Shown: positions 41,749-50,479 of the stretch, piece by piece
How positions within the stretch are numbered: position 1 is the first letter of the stretch
Layout: every line of letters starts with the position of its first letter
NCBI RefSeq assembly: GCF_040566695.1
Contig: NZ_JBEXAE010000003.1
Location: 372,001-436,000 of the forward strand
Origin: Sediminicola arcticus
GTDB lineage: Bacteria > Bacteroidota > Bacteroidia > Flavobacteriales > Flavobacteriaceae
Direction: 5' to 3'
DNA length: 64,000 nt
Made by a program: the position numbers and the translations under genes
Notes under the pieces: model-generated
Told to the model about the DNA's origin: nothing
The model's database searches: none
The model's input: the letters and a program-made list of their open reading frames with translations, nothing else

Positions 41749-43421
41749 TTTTTCTATTAACCATAATTCTTTTTATACAATGCAAAACCAATCAACCGAC
41801 CACTCCAACTGGACTAGTTACAGAAAAAGCCATGGTGGTTTCTGCCCGTAAAGAAGCGTCTGCTATAGGTTCTGGGATTTTAAAAAAGGGAGGTAATGCC
41901 TTTGACGCTATGGTAGCCACTGAACTAGCCTTAGCCGTAACCTATCCTTATGCAGGGAATATTGGTGGAGGTGGCTTTATGGTATACCGTAAAAGTAATG
42001 GTGATGTTGGCTCTTTGGATTACAGAGAAAAAGCACCTTTGTCTGCTCATAAGGATATGTATTTAGATTCATTAGAAAATGTTATTCCAAATAAAAGTAC
42101 ACTTGGGGCAACGGCCGTAGGCGTACCAGGTACAGTTGCGGGCGTAATTGAAGTACATAGGAAATTTGGGTCCTTGACCTTAGAAGAGGTTTTAGCTCCT
42201 GTCATAGCCCTTGCTGAAAAAGGTGTTGTAGTCACCAAAAAACAAGAAGAACGATTAGAAGATTACCGCAAAATAATTATTGATGTAAATTCTGATAGCA
42301 CTTTGTTTGCCGCAGTTTACAAAGCTGGGGATACAGTAAAATACCCAGTATTGGCCAAGACCTTAAAGAAAATTGCCAAAGAAGGACGAGACGGATTTTA
42401 CAAAGGGGAAACTGCCAAAGCCTTGGCCGAATTTATTCAGGCTAAAGGAGGATATGTAACGGAAGAAGATCTAGCCGGATATGAGGCACAATGGAGGCAA
42501 CCCATCGTATTTAAATACAAGGATATTAAAATCATCTCTATGAGCCCACCAAGTAGCGGTGGGGTTACGATGAACCAGATCTTTAAAATGATGGAGCCTT
42601 ACGATGTCGCCCAATTAGGCCATAATTCTCTAAAAACAATTCAATTGTTTACCGAGGCCTCTAGACGGGCTTACGCTGATAGAAATTATTTCTTGGGGGA
42701 TCCTGATTTTGTGGATATTCCATTGGATGTGCTGTTAAGCCAAAAATACTTAAAAGAACGAATGGAAAACTTTTCTTTTGACAAAGCTACCAAATCGTCA
42801 GATATAGAAAGAGGTAAGGTACAAATTGTTGAAAGTGATGAAACAACACATTATTCCATTGTAGATAGTGAGGGAAATGCTATTTCTGTCACCACTACAC
42901 TTAATGGCGCTTACGGTTCAAAATTGTATTGCGATAAGCTTGGCTTTTTCTTGAACAATGAGATGGACGATTTCAGTTCTAAAATTGGAGTTCCCAATAT
43001 GTTCGGACTCATTGGTGCCGAAGCTAATAGTATCGCTCCTGGCAAAAGAATGTTGAGCAGCATGACACCGAGCATTGTGGAAAAAGAGGGTAACCTTTAC
43101 ATGGTAGTAGGTACACCTGGTGGATCTACCATTATAACCGCAGTAGCACAAACCATTCTTAATGTCTATGAATTCAATATGAGCATGCAAGATGCCGTTA
43201 ATGCTCCTCGATTCCATCATCAATGGCTTCCAGATGTCGTTGTATTTGAACCAGAAGGTTTCTCATCAGAACTAAAAGCAGCTTTAAGAACCAAAGGGTA
43301 TATCATTAATGAAGAACGCAATCCTATAATAGGCAAGGTAGATGCAATTAGGGTATTGCCTGACGGAAGATTAGAAGGCGGTGCTGATAAACGCGGGGAC
43401 GATACTGCAGTAGGCTATTAA
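41736..43421 (+). CDS. ggt: Gamma-glutamyltransferase lipoprotein
   Basis: 561 aa Ntn-hydrolase. Lipobox with C16 (FIQCKTN) predicts a lipoprotein rather than a soluble periplasmic enzyme. The autoprocessing site and nucleophile is T370 in ETTHYSIVD, as in E. coli Ggt; the gamma-glutamyl pocket is represented by GSKLYCDKLGFFLNNEMDDF and SSMTPSIV. It cleaves glutathione and gamma-glutamyl peptides for nutrition. Overlaps acpH by 13 bp and is followed after about 20 bp by a secreted peptide-deformylase-like lipoprotein, suggesting an envelope peptide-processing group. Confidence 0.93.
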   Translation: MRKIIFLLTIILFIQCKTNQPTTPTGLVTEKAMVVSARKEASAIGSGILKKGGNAFDAMVATELALAVTYPYAGNIGGGGFMVYRKSNGDVGSLDYREKAPLSAHKDMYLDSLENVIPNKSTLGATAVGVPGTVAGVIEVHRKFGSLTLEEVLAPVIALAEKGVVVTKKQEERLEDYRKIIIDVNSDSTLFAAVYKAGDTVKYPVLAKTLKKIAKEGRDGFYKGETAKALAEFIQAKGGYVTEEDLAGYEAQWRQPIVFKYKDIKIISMSPPSSGGVTMNQIFKMMEPYDVAQLGHNSLKTIQLFTEASRRAYADRNYFLGDPDFVDIPLDVLLSQKYLKERMENFSFDKATKSSDIERGKVQIVESDETTHYSIVDSEGNAISVTTTLNGAYGSKLYCDKLGFFLNNEMDDFSSKIGVPNMFGLIGAEANSIAPGKRMLSSMTPSIVEKEGNLYMVVGTPGGSTIITAVAQTILNVYEFNMSMQDAVNAPRFHHQWLPDVVVFEPEGFSSELKAALRTKGYIINEERNPIIGKVDAIRVLPDGRLEGGADKRGDDTAVGY

Positions 43422-43444
43422 TTAATACTATAATTTATATTGTG

Positions 43445-44089
43445 ATGTTTAAAAAATATATTCTTCTTTTTCTAGTCATTGGTTTAATAGCCAGTTGCTC
43501 TAATACAAAACAGATAGTTTCCGAGTCATATAAAAGCGACTTTACTGCGGAACAAATAGAAATGATAATGTCTGGGGAAGCAGATGAACCGATGAGAGTC
43601 TTTAAAATAAATAATGAGCAGGATTCCATTCTTCTTAGAACCAAAAGCGAATCTCTGAAAGTTGATCCTAAAGATCCTATACTGCAAAGATTTGTAGATA
43701 GACTTTATAGTACCGTTAGGGATAGTATGTCTTTGGGAGCAGGTATAGCAGCGCCACAAGTGGGAATTTTAAAAAACATCATATGGGTACAACGTTTTGA
43801 TAAGGAAAACCTTCCATTTGAAGTGTACTTAAATCCTAAAATCACCAAATACTCTAAAATGATGCAAGATTGTTTGGAAGGCTGCCTTTCTATTCCCAAT
43901 AGACGAGATACGACTAAAACAAGAGCCTATGCAGTATTATTCGAATACGATAAAATGGATAATACACATGCTATTGAAATGGTTGAGGCATTTACGGCGG
44001 TTATTGTACAGCATGAGGTAGACCATTTGAACGGTATTTTATATTTAGATCATTTGGAAAAAGAGGCAAAAAATGTAACTCACCAATAG
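43445..44089 (+). CDS. Peptide deformylase-like lipoprotein
   Basis: 214 aa from ATG 43445 (a GTG one codon earlier also fits). Residues 1-18 are an SPII signal with lipobox IASC18, which cytosolic deformylases lack. The catalytic domain has all three PDF motifs: GAGIAAPQVG (98-107), EGCLS (145-149, metal Cys) and HEVDH (190-194), so a Fe/Zn centre is expected. Residues 19-80 form an acidic spacer. It would face the periplasm, where no nascent formyl-Met chains exist, so it may deformylate released signal peptides or other formyl peptides. Sits directly after ggt in the same direction. Confidence 0.85.
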   Translation: MFKKYILLFLVIGLIASCSNTKQIVSESYKSDFTAEQIEMIMSGEADEPMRVFKINNEQDSILLRTKSESLKVDPKDPILQRFVDRLYSTVRDSMSLGAGIAAPQVGILKNIIWVQRFDKENLPFEVYLNPKITKYSKMMQDCLEGCLSIPNRRDTTKTRAYAVLFEYDKMDNTHAIEMVEAFTAVIVQHEVDHLNGILYLDHLEKEAKNVTHQ

Positions 44090-44171
44090 CAGTATTGCAA
44101 GTATAATTAGGATAGACATTTATTTTAATCGTCAAGCACGAAATTTTAGAGTGCTCAAATAATTCAATAAA

Positions 44172-44882
44172 ATGCTCAAAAAAGTTTTAAAAATAGCCCT
44201 TTTGCTTCTATCAACTCTAATGATACTTATTGTTATTCTCTTTTTTATTTACGATAAGCCATTACCTGAACCTCTTAAGGATTCTGGCCCAGAAGCAGAT
44301 GCAATGGCCCAAAAAATACAAACGGCCCTACATTACAATTCATTTAAAAAATCACAATTCATCGAATGGTCTTTTCAAAATGGCAATAACACCTATTTTT
44401 GGGACAAACAAAAGCATATTGTAAATGTTAAATGGGATAACTTTTTGGTAAACCTGGACTTGAAGAATACTGGTCAAAGTGAGGTTTTTAAGAACAACCT
44501 TGTGATTAAGGGGAGTGAAAAAGAAAAAATTATTAATAAGGCTATCAAATATTTCAATAATGATTCTTTTTGGCTCGTTGCACCCTTTAAATTGTTCGAT
44601 AAAGGAACTAAAAGAAACATAGTTCAATTGGAAGATGGTTCAAAAGGTTTATTGGTCACCTATACAACTGGTGGAGATACTCCGGGTGATTCTTATCTTT
44701 GGAAACTAAATCAGAGCGGATTTCCTGAGAGCTACCAGATGTGGGTCTCTATAATTCCCTTTGGAGGGCTAAAAGCTACTTGGGAAGGATGGCAAAAAAT
44801 GGATAGTGGCACCTATTTGCCTACCGGCCACAAAATAGGACCCTTCACCCTTTCTTTGGGCGAGGTTAAGGCATACAATTAA
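44172..44882 (+). CDS. Uncharacterised membrane-anchored protein
   Basis: 236 aa. A single N-terminal transmembrane/signal-anchor segment (about 7-30; ALLLLSTLMILIVILFFIY) and a beta-rich exterior domain with regular strand pairs (FIEWSFQNGNNTYFWD, IVNVKWDNFLVNLDL, GLLVTYTTGGDTPGDSY). The layout suggests a LolA/LolB-like convex beta-sheet, but I see no diagnostic motif and assign no function. 82 bp after the deformylase-like gene and 4 bp before the next small gene. Confidence 0.6.
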   Translation: MLKKVLKIALLLLSTLMILIVILFFIYDKPLPEPLKDSGPEADAMAQKIQTALHYNSFKKSQFIEWSFQNGNNTYFWDKQKHIVNVKWDNFLVNLDLKNTGQSEVFKNNLVIKGSEKEKIINKAIKYFNNDSFWLVAPFKLFDKGTKRNIVQLEDGSKGLLVTYTTGGDTPGDSYLWKLNQSGFPESYQMWVSIIPFGGLKATWEGWQKMDSGTYLPTGHKIGPFTLSLGEVKAYN

Positions 44883-44886
44883 ATAT

Positions 44887-45045
44887 ATGGCAAAGAAAGG
44901 AACAGAAAAAAATACCAAAAACAAGGCCCTACATTCCAAACTTATGAATCGAAAGAAAAATAAGCTTAGGGAGGAAAATGAACAACGTGCGGCCCGTTTA
45001 AAGGAAATTATCCAAAAATCCAAAGGCAATGTATCCAACGATTAA
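44887..45045 (+). CDS. Small basic protein, 52 aa
   Basis: ATG to TAA encodes 52 aa beginning MAKKGTEKNTKNKALHSK and ending GNVSND. It is highly basic (about 30% Lys/Arg) with one predicted helix (KLREENEQRAARLKEIIQK) and no hydrophobic core. It begins 4 bp after the preceding stop, in the same direction. Composition suits a nucleic-acid or ribosome binder, but this is inference. Codon structure (long helix, clean start and stop) supports a real gene over chance. Confidence 0.6.
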   Translation: MAKKGTEKNTKNKALHSKLMNRKKNKLREENEQRAARLKEIIQKSKGNVSND

Positions 45046-45154
45046 TTTTTCAGAAAAGGATTTTTTTCAAGAAACTTCTAGTAAGAATATAAATAAAACG
45101 ACTCCCCCATATTATTGCTTATTCTGAATGTTTTAAACTGAATGTGAATGGGAT

Positions 45155-45922
45155 TTAATTTTTAACTGCACGTAATTGGCTTTTTAATTCTTCCATAGAT
45201 TCTTGTAGCTGTCTCAAAAGTCCCGTTTCTGTAGTGGCATCCAAACCGAAGGTTATTTTACTGTTTACTTGCCATAATTCCTGTATTTGCTGAACATCCA
45301 CTTCGTAAGGAGGATAGGTCTCATTCAGGGAAATTAAAGACATATTTTGACCATTAGGGGACTTCTCCAATTTCTTTACCAACACCGCATCGTGAAGGAC
45401 AACCACATACATTTTATTGGGACTAACATCTTGAATGCTCTCTACAGCCTTTGCTAACACCCACTCACCTGGTCGCAAATTGGGTAACATACTGTCTCCT
45501 TCTACCTGAAAACCCCTATACGTAGCATTTCTAAATTCTGGAAGGGGTATATCAAAAGCTGGTAATTGCCTATACCAGCTGGTATCTTGGATATTTTGAG
45601 GATACCCTGCCGCCGCTTTTGCATTTACCAGAACCATATTTTCGTTCTCATTAGCATCAACGGTCACTACTTTAGGAATGACACTTACATTGGAGGTTGC
45701 TAAATACTTATTAATGCTTTCACCGAAAAGCCAAAGAGGATTTATTTTGAACTGCCTTAATAATTCGGCTACAACTTTCCCGGACAATTTAGTCCTCCCC
45801 CGCTCAATATCCGCTGTTGTATTGGAAATTCCGATAAGTTTTGCGAATTCGGATTGGGTATATCCCAAATCCCTTCTCACATCTGTGAACCTCTTTACCT
45901 CAATTGCTATATCATTTTCCAT
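45155..45922 (-). CDS. XRE-family repressor with S24 (LexA/CI-like) autopeptidase domain
   Basis: 255 aa from ATG 45922. The frame extends upstream, but that stretch is made of operators. HTH_3 at about 8-65 (RRDLGYTQSEFAKLIGIS), a likely cleavage site A105-G106 in NAKAAAGYPQ, catalytic S144 in EGDSMLPNLRPGEWV and Lys near 183 in VLVKKLE. LexA/CI-type repressors with these parts self-cleave when RecA filaments form. It probably represses itself and the divergent TIGR03915 gene through four palindromes at 45938-46013. The C-terminal 25 residues are a helix with a Gln/Glu coiled-coil look. Confidence 0.88.
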   Translation of the reverse strand: MENDIAIEVKRFTDVRRDLGYTQSEFAKLIGISNTTADIERGRTKLSGKVVAELLRQFKINPLWLFGESINKYLATSNVSVIPKVVTVDANENENMVLVNAKAAAGYPQNIQDTSWYRQLPAFDIPLPEFRNATYRGFQVEGDSMLPNLRPGEWVLAKAVESIQDVSPNKMYVVVLHDAVLVKKLEKSPNGQNMSLISLNETYPPYEVDVQQIQELWQVNSKITFGLDATTETGLLRQLQESMEELKSQLRAVKN

Positions 45923-45925
45923 TCT

Positions 45926-46013
45926 CAAATATACGCTTTTTGGATTATATCCAAAATATTTATGGAATATTTCCATAATTAGGAATAATTCCATATTTTT
46001 GGAATGATTACAA
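45926..46013. promoter_or_regulatory. Four-palindrome operator with divergent promoters
   Basis: Operators: TTTTGGATTATATCCAAAA (45938-45956, perfect 8-bp arms); TATGGAATATTTCCATA (45961-45977, perfect 7-bp arms); GGAATAATTCC (45982-45992); TTGGAATGATTACAA (45999-46013, one mismatch). Centres are 18-22 bp apart, about two helical turns. The plus -7 box TATTTTTG (45994-46001, with TTC 45971-45973) overlaps operators 2-4. The minus -7 box TATATTTG (45933-45926) ends 4 nt before the repressor ATG, predicting a leaderless mRNA. Confidence 0.7.
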
Positions 46014-46077
46014 GAAGGAGATTGACGTAATCTTCTTCTCTATAAAAAAGTGAACACCCAATTTAAATCCAATTCTA

Positions 46078-46851
46078 ATGGAAAATGCTAAAATTTTAAT
46101 TTACGACGGAAGTTTTAACGGTTTCCTAACTACAGTTTTTAAGGTTTTTAATGAAAAGTGGATCGTTTTAGACATACAAAAGAACAACGGGAAACAAAGA
46201 GAACTTTTTTCGGATACAGAAACAATAACCACTGAGATAGCCTTGGCAAAAAGGGTTTGGGACGGCATCGAAAAAAAGAGCCATGAGACTATTAAAACTA
46301 TTTATTTTGCTTATCAAAGTGAATCAAAAGGCATTGAATTTCTTTTATTTAGATATATCAAACAATTATTTTTCCCAACAATCGGAAGTCCCTGGTCCAT
46401 TGAAGGTGAGGATCTGTCTAAGATAAAACAATTGGCAAAATTGGTAGGGAGTGAAAAAAGACATATGGAATCATTTGTGAATATGTATCCATCTAAAGAT
46501 GCCGTTTACTTTGCAGTTATTGCTCCAGATTATGATGTACTCCCTTTAATTTCAAAGTATTTTAAATCCAAGTATAGAGACCAGCACTGGATGGTTTATG
46601 ATAGCAAAAGAGGATATGGAATCTATTATGAAGGCTATAAGGTTGAACTCATATCCTTGGACCTAGGTGAATATTACAAAAACTCTGACTTTTACTCCAA
46701 TTTATTAAAAAATGATGGCCGTGGGGTTTCAGATATCAGCAATAGCTATCTTAAAAACATTGAGATTCAATCACATATACTGCCTAAACACTCTTCTACT
46801 TTGTTCAATAAGGAGTATCGTTCGTTTTTCAGTGAAAGGACAGCCGTGTAG
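46078..46851 (+). CDS. TIGR03915-family putative DNA repair protein (DUF4130)
   Basis: 257 aa. It begins with the family signature ILIYDGSFNGFLTTVF and continues with ETIKTIYFAYQSESKGIE, then HMESFVNMYPSKDAVYFAVIAPDYDVLPLI, where the DUF4130 core resembles uracil-DNA-glycosylase-like proteins of this group. It is annotated as putative DNA metabolism/repair and usually accompanies a radical SAM protein (TIGR03916); none is encoded here. The divergent S24 repressor and its operators predict damage-inducible expression. Downstream is a decayed gene, then uvrA. Confidence 0.78.
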   Translation: MENAKILIYDGSFNGFLTTVFKVFNEKWIVLDIQKNNGKQRELFSDTETITTEIALAKRVWDGIEKKSHETIKTIYFAYQSESKGIEFLLFRYIKQLFFPTIGSPWSIEGEDLSKIKQLAKLVGSEKRHMESFVNMYPSKDAVYFAVIAPDYDVLPLISKYFKSKYRDQHWMVYDSKRGYGIYYEGYKVELISLDLGEYYKNSDFYSNLLKNDGRGVSDISNSYLKNIEIQSHILPKHSSTLFNKEYRSFFSERTAV

Positions 46852-46917
46852 TCAGAACACCTATCTAATTAATTTTAGGAATTATATAGTATCCATTCAA
46901 AAGGGATTTTCAAAGGT

Positions 46918-47387
46918 TTATTTGGATTTATCCTCAATAAAATGGTCACTTTTATTATGGAATAATACATTAAAGGTGGTTAAACTTCCGTAGACTCTAG
47001 TAATGTACTGTTGTAAGTCTACCTTTTCTTTATCTTCTAAATTGGTGCTGGTATTTATTTTTTGCTCCAACACCCACATTCTATCCCTTACCATAACAAT
47101 TTAATGAAAGAAAGTGTCCAACGGTATTTCCTTTTCGGATAGATTGGCATCTACAGGCTTCAAAACCAAACTTCCACCCTTCCACTTGTCTGCAATGGGG
47201 TAATCTGATTGGCATCACTCCACCTCCTTAAAATAGAAATGAGGGATTGTTCTACTTCAGAAAAACTAATAGTATCTACCTCCTTTTCCACCAATTCGAT
47301 TATATCAAATTCGGCATCCAAAGCTATAGTTTCCAAACCGTTATCGATAAATGTGACCCAATAGTGTTTGGAGGTGACATTGGTCAC
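46918..47387 (-). pseudogene. Decayed ~155-codon conserved flavobacterial gene (frameshift plus premature stop)
   Basis: Read on the minus strand, the first part (47387 down to about 47215) encodes MTNVTSKHYWVTFIDNGLE... to ILRRWSDAN. A one-base deletion equivalent then shifts frame into YPIADKWKGGSLVLKPVDAN, which runs to DTFFH and a TAA at 47128-47126 where AAA (Lys) is expected. The same frame continues past it as IVMVRDRMWVLEQKINT and LTTFNVLFHNKSDHF, ending at 46918. The pieces join into one plausible protein, so this is a recent pseudogene. Function unknown. The alternative, two sequencing errors, should be excluded. Confidence 0.75.
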
Positions 47388-47518
47388 TACTCATTTTCCA
47401 AATTCCCTATGTTGTATTCTTGATCCAATTCCTAAAAGCGGCATTTTATAAGTTTTAAAATTGGCTCAGCTAATTTAATTCTAAGGTTTTAATTAACAAA
47501 AATCAAAATAGACCCTAC

Positions 47519-47549
47519 TTCGTTATTAGGTACCAAAATCGTAACTTTG
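47519..47549 (+). promoter_or_regulatory. Probable uvrA promoter
   Basis: TAACTTTG at 47542-47549 matches TAnnTTTG; TTC (47519-47521) sits 20 nt before it. A second imperfect ACTTTG follows at 47552. Start codon at 47567, giving a leader of about 13 nt. Confidence 0.45.
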
Positions 47550-47566
47550 CAACTTTGCTATAGAAA

Positions 47567-50401
47567 ATGACAAAATACGAGGAAAATATTGAGGTTAAGG
47601 GCGCTAGGGTCCATAACCTTAAAAACATTGATGTAACCATTCCTAGAGAAAAACTAGTAGTAATTACAGGACTCTCAGGGAGTGGAAAATCATCCCTTGC
47701 CTTTGATACTATCTATGCTGAAGGACAGCGCAGATATATAGAAACTTTTTCTGCATATGCCCGTCAATTTCTTGGTGGGTTAGAACGTCCTGATGTAGAT
47801 AAAATAGATGGTCTATCCCCTGTTATTGCCATAGAACAGAAAACTACTTCAAAATCCCCAAGATCAACTGTAGGGACCATTACCGAGGTCTACGATTTCT
47901 TACGTCTTTTATTTGCTAGGGCAGGTGATGCCTATAGTTATAACACAGGCGAAAAAATGGTAAGCTATAGCGATGAACAGATCAAAGGGCTGATTAAGGA
48001 AGATTATAATGATAAAAAAATTAATGTTTTAGCCCCCATTGTAAAATCTCGTAAAGGTCATTATAGAGAGCTTTTTGAACAGGTTGCAAAACAAGGCTTT
48101 ATCAAAGTCAGGGTCGATGGCGAAATAAAGGATATTGTAAAGGGGATGAAGGTAGATCGCTATAAGACCCACGATATTGAGATTGTGATAGACCGATTAA
48201 ACGTAAATCAGTCGGCCGATTTGGATAAGAGACTTTCTGAAACTATCAACACCGCTATGTACAGTGGTGAAAATGTATTGATGATCTTAGAGGAAGGCAC
48301 CATAGTTCCCCGCTATTTCAGTAGGGATCTTATGTGTCCTACTACAGGCATTTCTTACCCATCACCAGAACCAAATACTTTTTCCTTCAATTCGCCAAAA
48401 GGTATGTGCTCCTACTGCAATGGTTTGGGCAATGTTCATGAAGTAAACGACAAGAAAATTATTCCAAATCCAAAGCTTTCCATTAAAGGAGGAGGAATTG
48501 CCCCTTTGGGAGAATACAAAAAATCATGGGCATTTAAGCAAATTGAAACTATTGCCCAACGCTATGAGTTTGAACTTACAGACCCTATTAATACTATTCC
48601 AAAGGAAGCCTTGGATATCATCTTGCACGGAGGTGCAGAAAGTTTTGAGGTCGACTCCAAAATATTGGGAGTCAAAAGACATTATAAGATAGATTATGAA
48701 GGTATTTCTAACTTTCTAAAGAACCAATTTGAGGAAGCCGAATCTACATCCATAAAAAGGTGGGCTAAGGAATACATGGACAAAATAAATTGTCCTACCT
48801 GCAATGGATCGCGTTTAAGAATTGAGTCGCTCTATTTTAAAATTGAAGAAAAGAACATTGCAGAGCTTTCAGAATTAGACATAGTGGAGCTTGCTGCCTT
48901 TTTTGATGGTCTGGAAAAAAAATTGGATGGAAACCAAAGGATCATCGCTGAAGAAATTATAAAAGAGATTAAAACAAGACTTCAATTTCTTTTAGATGTA
49001 GGCTTGGATTACCTATCCCTGAACAGAAGTTCTAAATCCCTTTCCGGAGGGGAAGCACAAAGGATCAGATTGGCCACACAAATAGGGTCCCAACTAGTCG
49101 GTGTTCTTTATATATTGGATGAACCTAGCATAGGCCTGCATCAAAGAGACAACGAACGATTAATTAAATCTTTGGAGGCTTTACGCGATTTAGGCAACTC
49201 AGTCATTGTGGTAGAACACGATAGAGACATGATTGAAAGGGCTGACCATGTTATTGATATTGGTCCAAAAGCTGGCAAATACGGTGGAGAAATCATATCC
49301 CAAGGAAAGCCAGAGGATTTAAAAAATGAACATACCTTAACAGCAGATTACATTACTGGGGTTAAGAAAATAGCCGTTCCCGAACACCGCAGAGAAGGTA
49401 ATGGAAAAAGTATTGTGCTATCTGGTTGTACGGGCAACAATTTAAAAAACGTTACCGTAGAATTTCCTTTAGGTAAAATGATTGGGGTTACCGGAGTTTC
49501 GGGAAGCGGAAAATCTACTTTGATCAATGAAACCCTCTATCCTATAATGAATGCCTACTATTTTAATGGTGTTAAAAAACCTATGCCCTACAAAAAGATA
49601 AAAGGTCTGGAACACATAGATAAGGTCATAGATATTAACCAATCCCCTATAGGGAGAACACCAAGATCTAATCCTGCTACCTATACTGGAGTCTTCAGTG
49701 AAATAAGATCGCTTTTTGCAAAAACACAGGAAGCGGCCATAAGGGGCTATAAATTAGGACGTTTTAGTTTCAATGTAAAAGGAGGTCGCTGTGAAACATG
49801 TCAAGGTGGAGGATTACGGGTGATTGAAATGAATTTTCTGCCGGATGTTTATGTGGAATGTGAGACCTGCATTGGAAAACGCTTTAACAGGGAAACTCTA
49901 GAAATAAGGTACAAAGGTAAATCCATAGCAGATGTTTTGGAAATGACCATTAATGAAGCGGTTGACTTTTTTGAAAATATACCAAAAATCCAAAGGAAGG
50001 TAAAGACTATTCAAGATGTAGGCTTGGGATATATTTCTTTGGGGCAACAGTCTACCACGCTATCTGGAGGGGAAGCTCAACGTATAAAGCTGGCTACAGA
50101 ACTATCTAAAAGAGATACTGGAAATACCTTCTATATTTTAGACGAGCCCACTACCGGATTACACTTTGAAGATATTAGAGTGTTGATGGACGTACTAAAC
50201 AAATTGGTAGACAAAGGAAATACCATTTTGGTCATAGAACATAACATGGATGTCATTAAAATGGTAGACCATGTTATTGATATTGGTTATGAAGGAGGCC
50301 GCGGTGGTGGTAAGCTGGTTGCCAAAGGTACCCCTGAAGAAATAGCAAAAGATAAAAAGAGTTACACCTCAAAATTTCTAAGAAAAGAATTAGGTTTGTA
50401 G
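47567..50401 (+). CDS. uvrA: Excinuclease ABC subunit A
   Basis: 944 aa. Two ABC modules: Walker A GLSGSGKSS (35-43) and GVSGSGKST; signatures LSGGEAQRIRLAT and LSGGEAQRIKLAT; zinc-finger Cys pairs CSYC, CPTC, CETC...CETC. UvrA dimers find bulky DNA lesions and load UvrB in nucleotide excision repair. All motifs intact. Close to the damage-type repressor and TIGR03915 gene, but with its own promoter and no copy of the four-operator array in front of it. Confidence 0.97.
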   Translation: MTKYEENIEVKGARVHNLKNIDVTIPREKLVVITGLSGSGKSSLAFDTIYAEGQRRYIETFSAYARQFLGGLERPDVDKIDGLSPVIAIEQKTTSKSPRSTVGTITEVYDFLRLLFARAGDAYSYNTGEKMVSYSDEQIKGLIKEDYNDKKINVLAPIVKSRKGHYRELFEQVAKQGFIKVRVDGEIKDIVKGMKVDRYKTHDIEIVIDRLNVNQSADLDKRLSETINTAMYSGENVLMILEEGTIVPRYFSRDLMCPTTGISYPSPEPNTFSFNSPKGMCSYCNGLGNVHEVNDKKIIPNPKLSIKGGGIAPLGEYKKSWAFKQIETIAQRYEFELTDPINTIPKEALDIILHGGAESFEVDSKILGVKRHYKIDYEGISNFLKNQFEEAESTSIKRWAKEYMDKINCPTCNGSRLRIESLYFKIEEKNIAELSELDIVELAAFFDGLEKKLDGNQRIIAEEIIKEIKTRLQFLLDVGLDYLSLNRSSKSLSGGEAQRIRLATQIGSQLVGVLYILDEPSIGLHQRDNERLIKSLEALRDLGNSVIVVEHDRDMIERADHVIDIGPKAGKYGGEIISQGKPEDLKNEHTLTADYITGVKKIAVPEHRREGNGKSIVLSGCTGNNLKNVTVEFPLGKMIGVTGVSGSGKSTLINETLYPIMNAYYFNGVKKPMPYKKIKGLEHIDKVIDINQSPIGRTPRSNPATYTGVFSEIRSLFAKTQEAAIRGYKLGRFSFNVKGGRCETCQGGGLRVIEMNFLPDVYVECETCIGKRFNRETLEIRYKGKSIADVLEMTINEAVDFFENIPKIQRKVKTIQDVGLGYISLGQQSTTLSGGEAQRIKLATELSKRDTGNTFYILDEPTTGLHFEDIRVLMDVLNKLVDKGNTILVIEHNMDVIKMVDHVIDIGYEGGRGGGKLVAKGTPEEIAKDKKSYTSKFLRKELGL

Positions 50402-50479
50402 TACAGAAAACTGCTATATTCTTGTAGGAATTGGTAATTGATGGCTTAATTTTATATCAAAAGCTTTAAATACGAGTAC

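Noticed and set aside
44769..45038. 89-codon minus-strand frame over the small basic gene
   Set aside because: Antisense shadow of a Lys/Glu-rich gene, giving artificial Phe/Leu runs.
45923..45994. 24-codon N-terminal extension of the XRE-S24 repressor
   Set aside because: The extension is composed of operator palindromes, and the S24 family begins with the HTH at the shorter start.
46712..46993. 93-codon plus-strand frame over the end of the TIGR03915 gene
   Set aside because: Out-of-frame overlap with the real gene and opposite to the pseudogene's sense strand; no signature.
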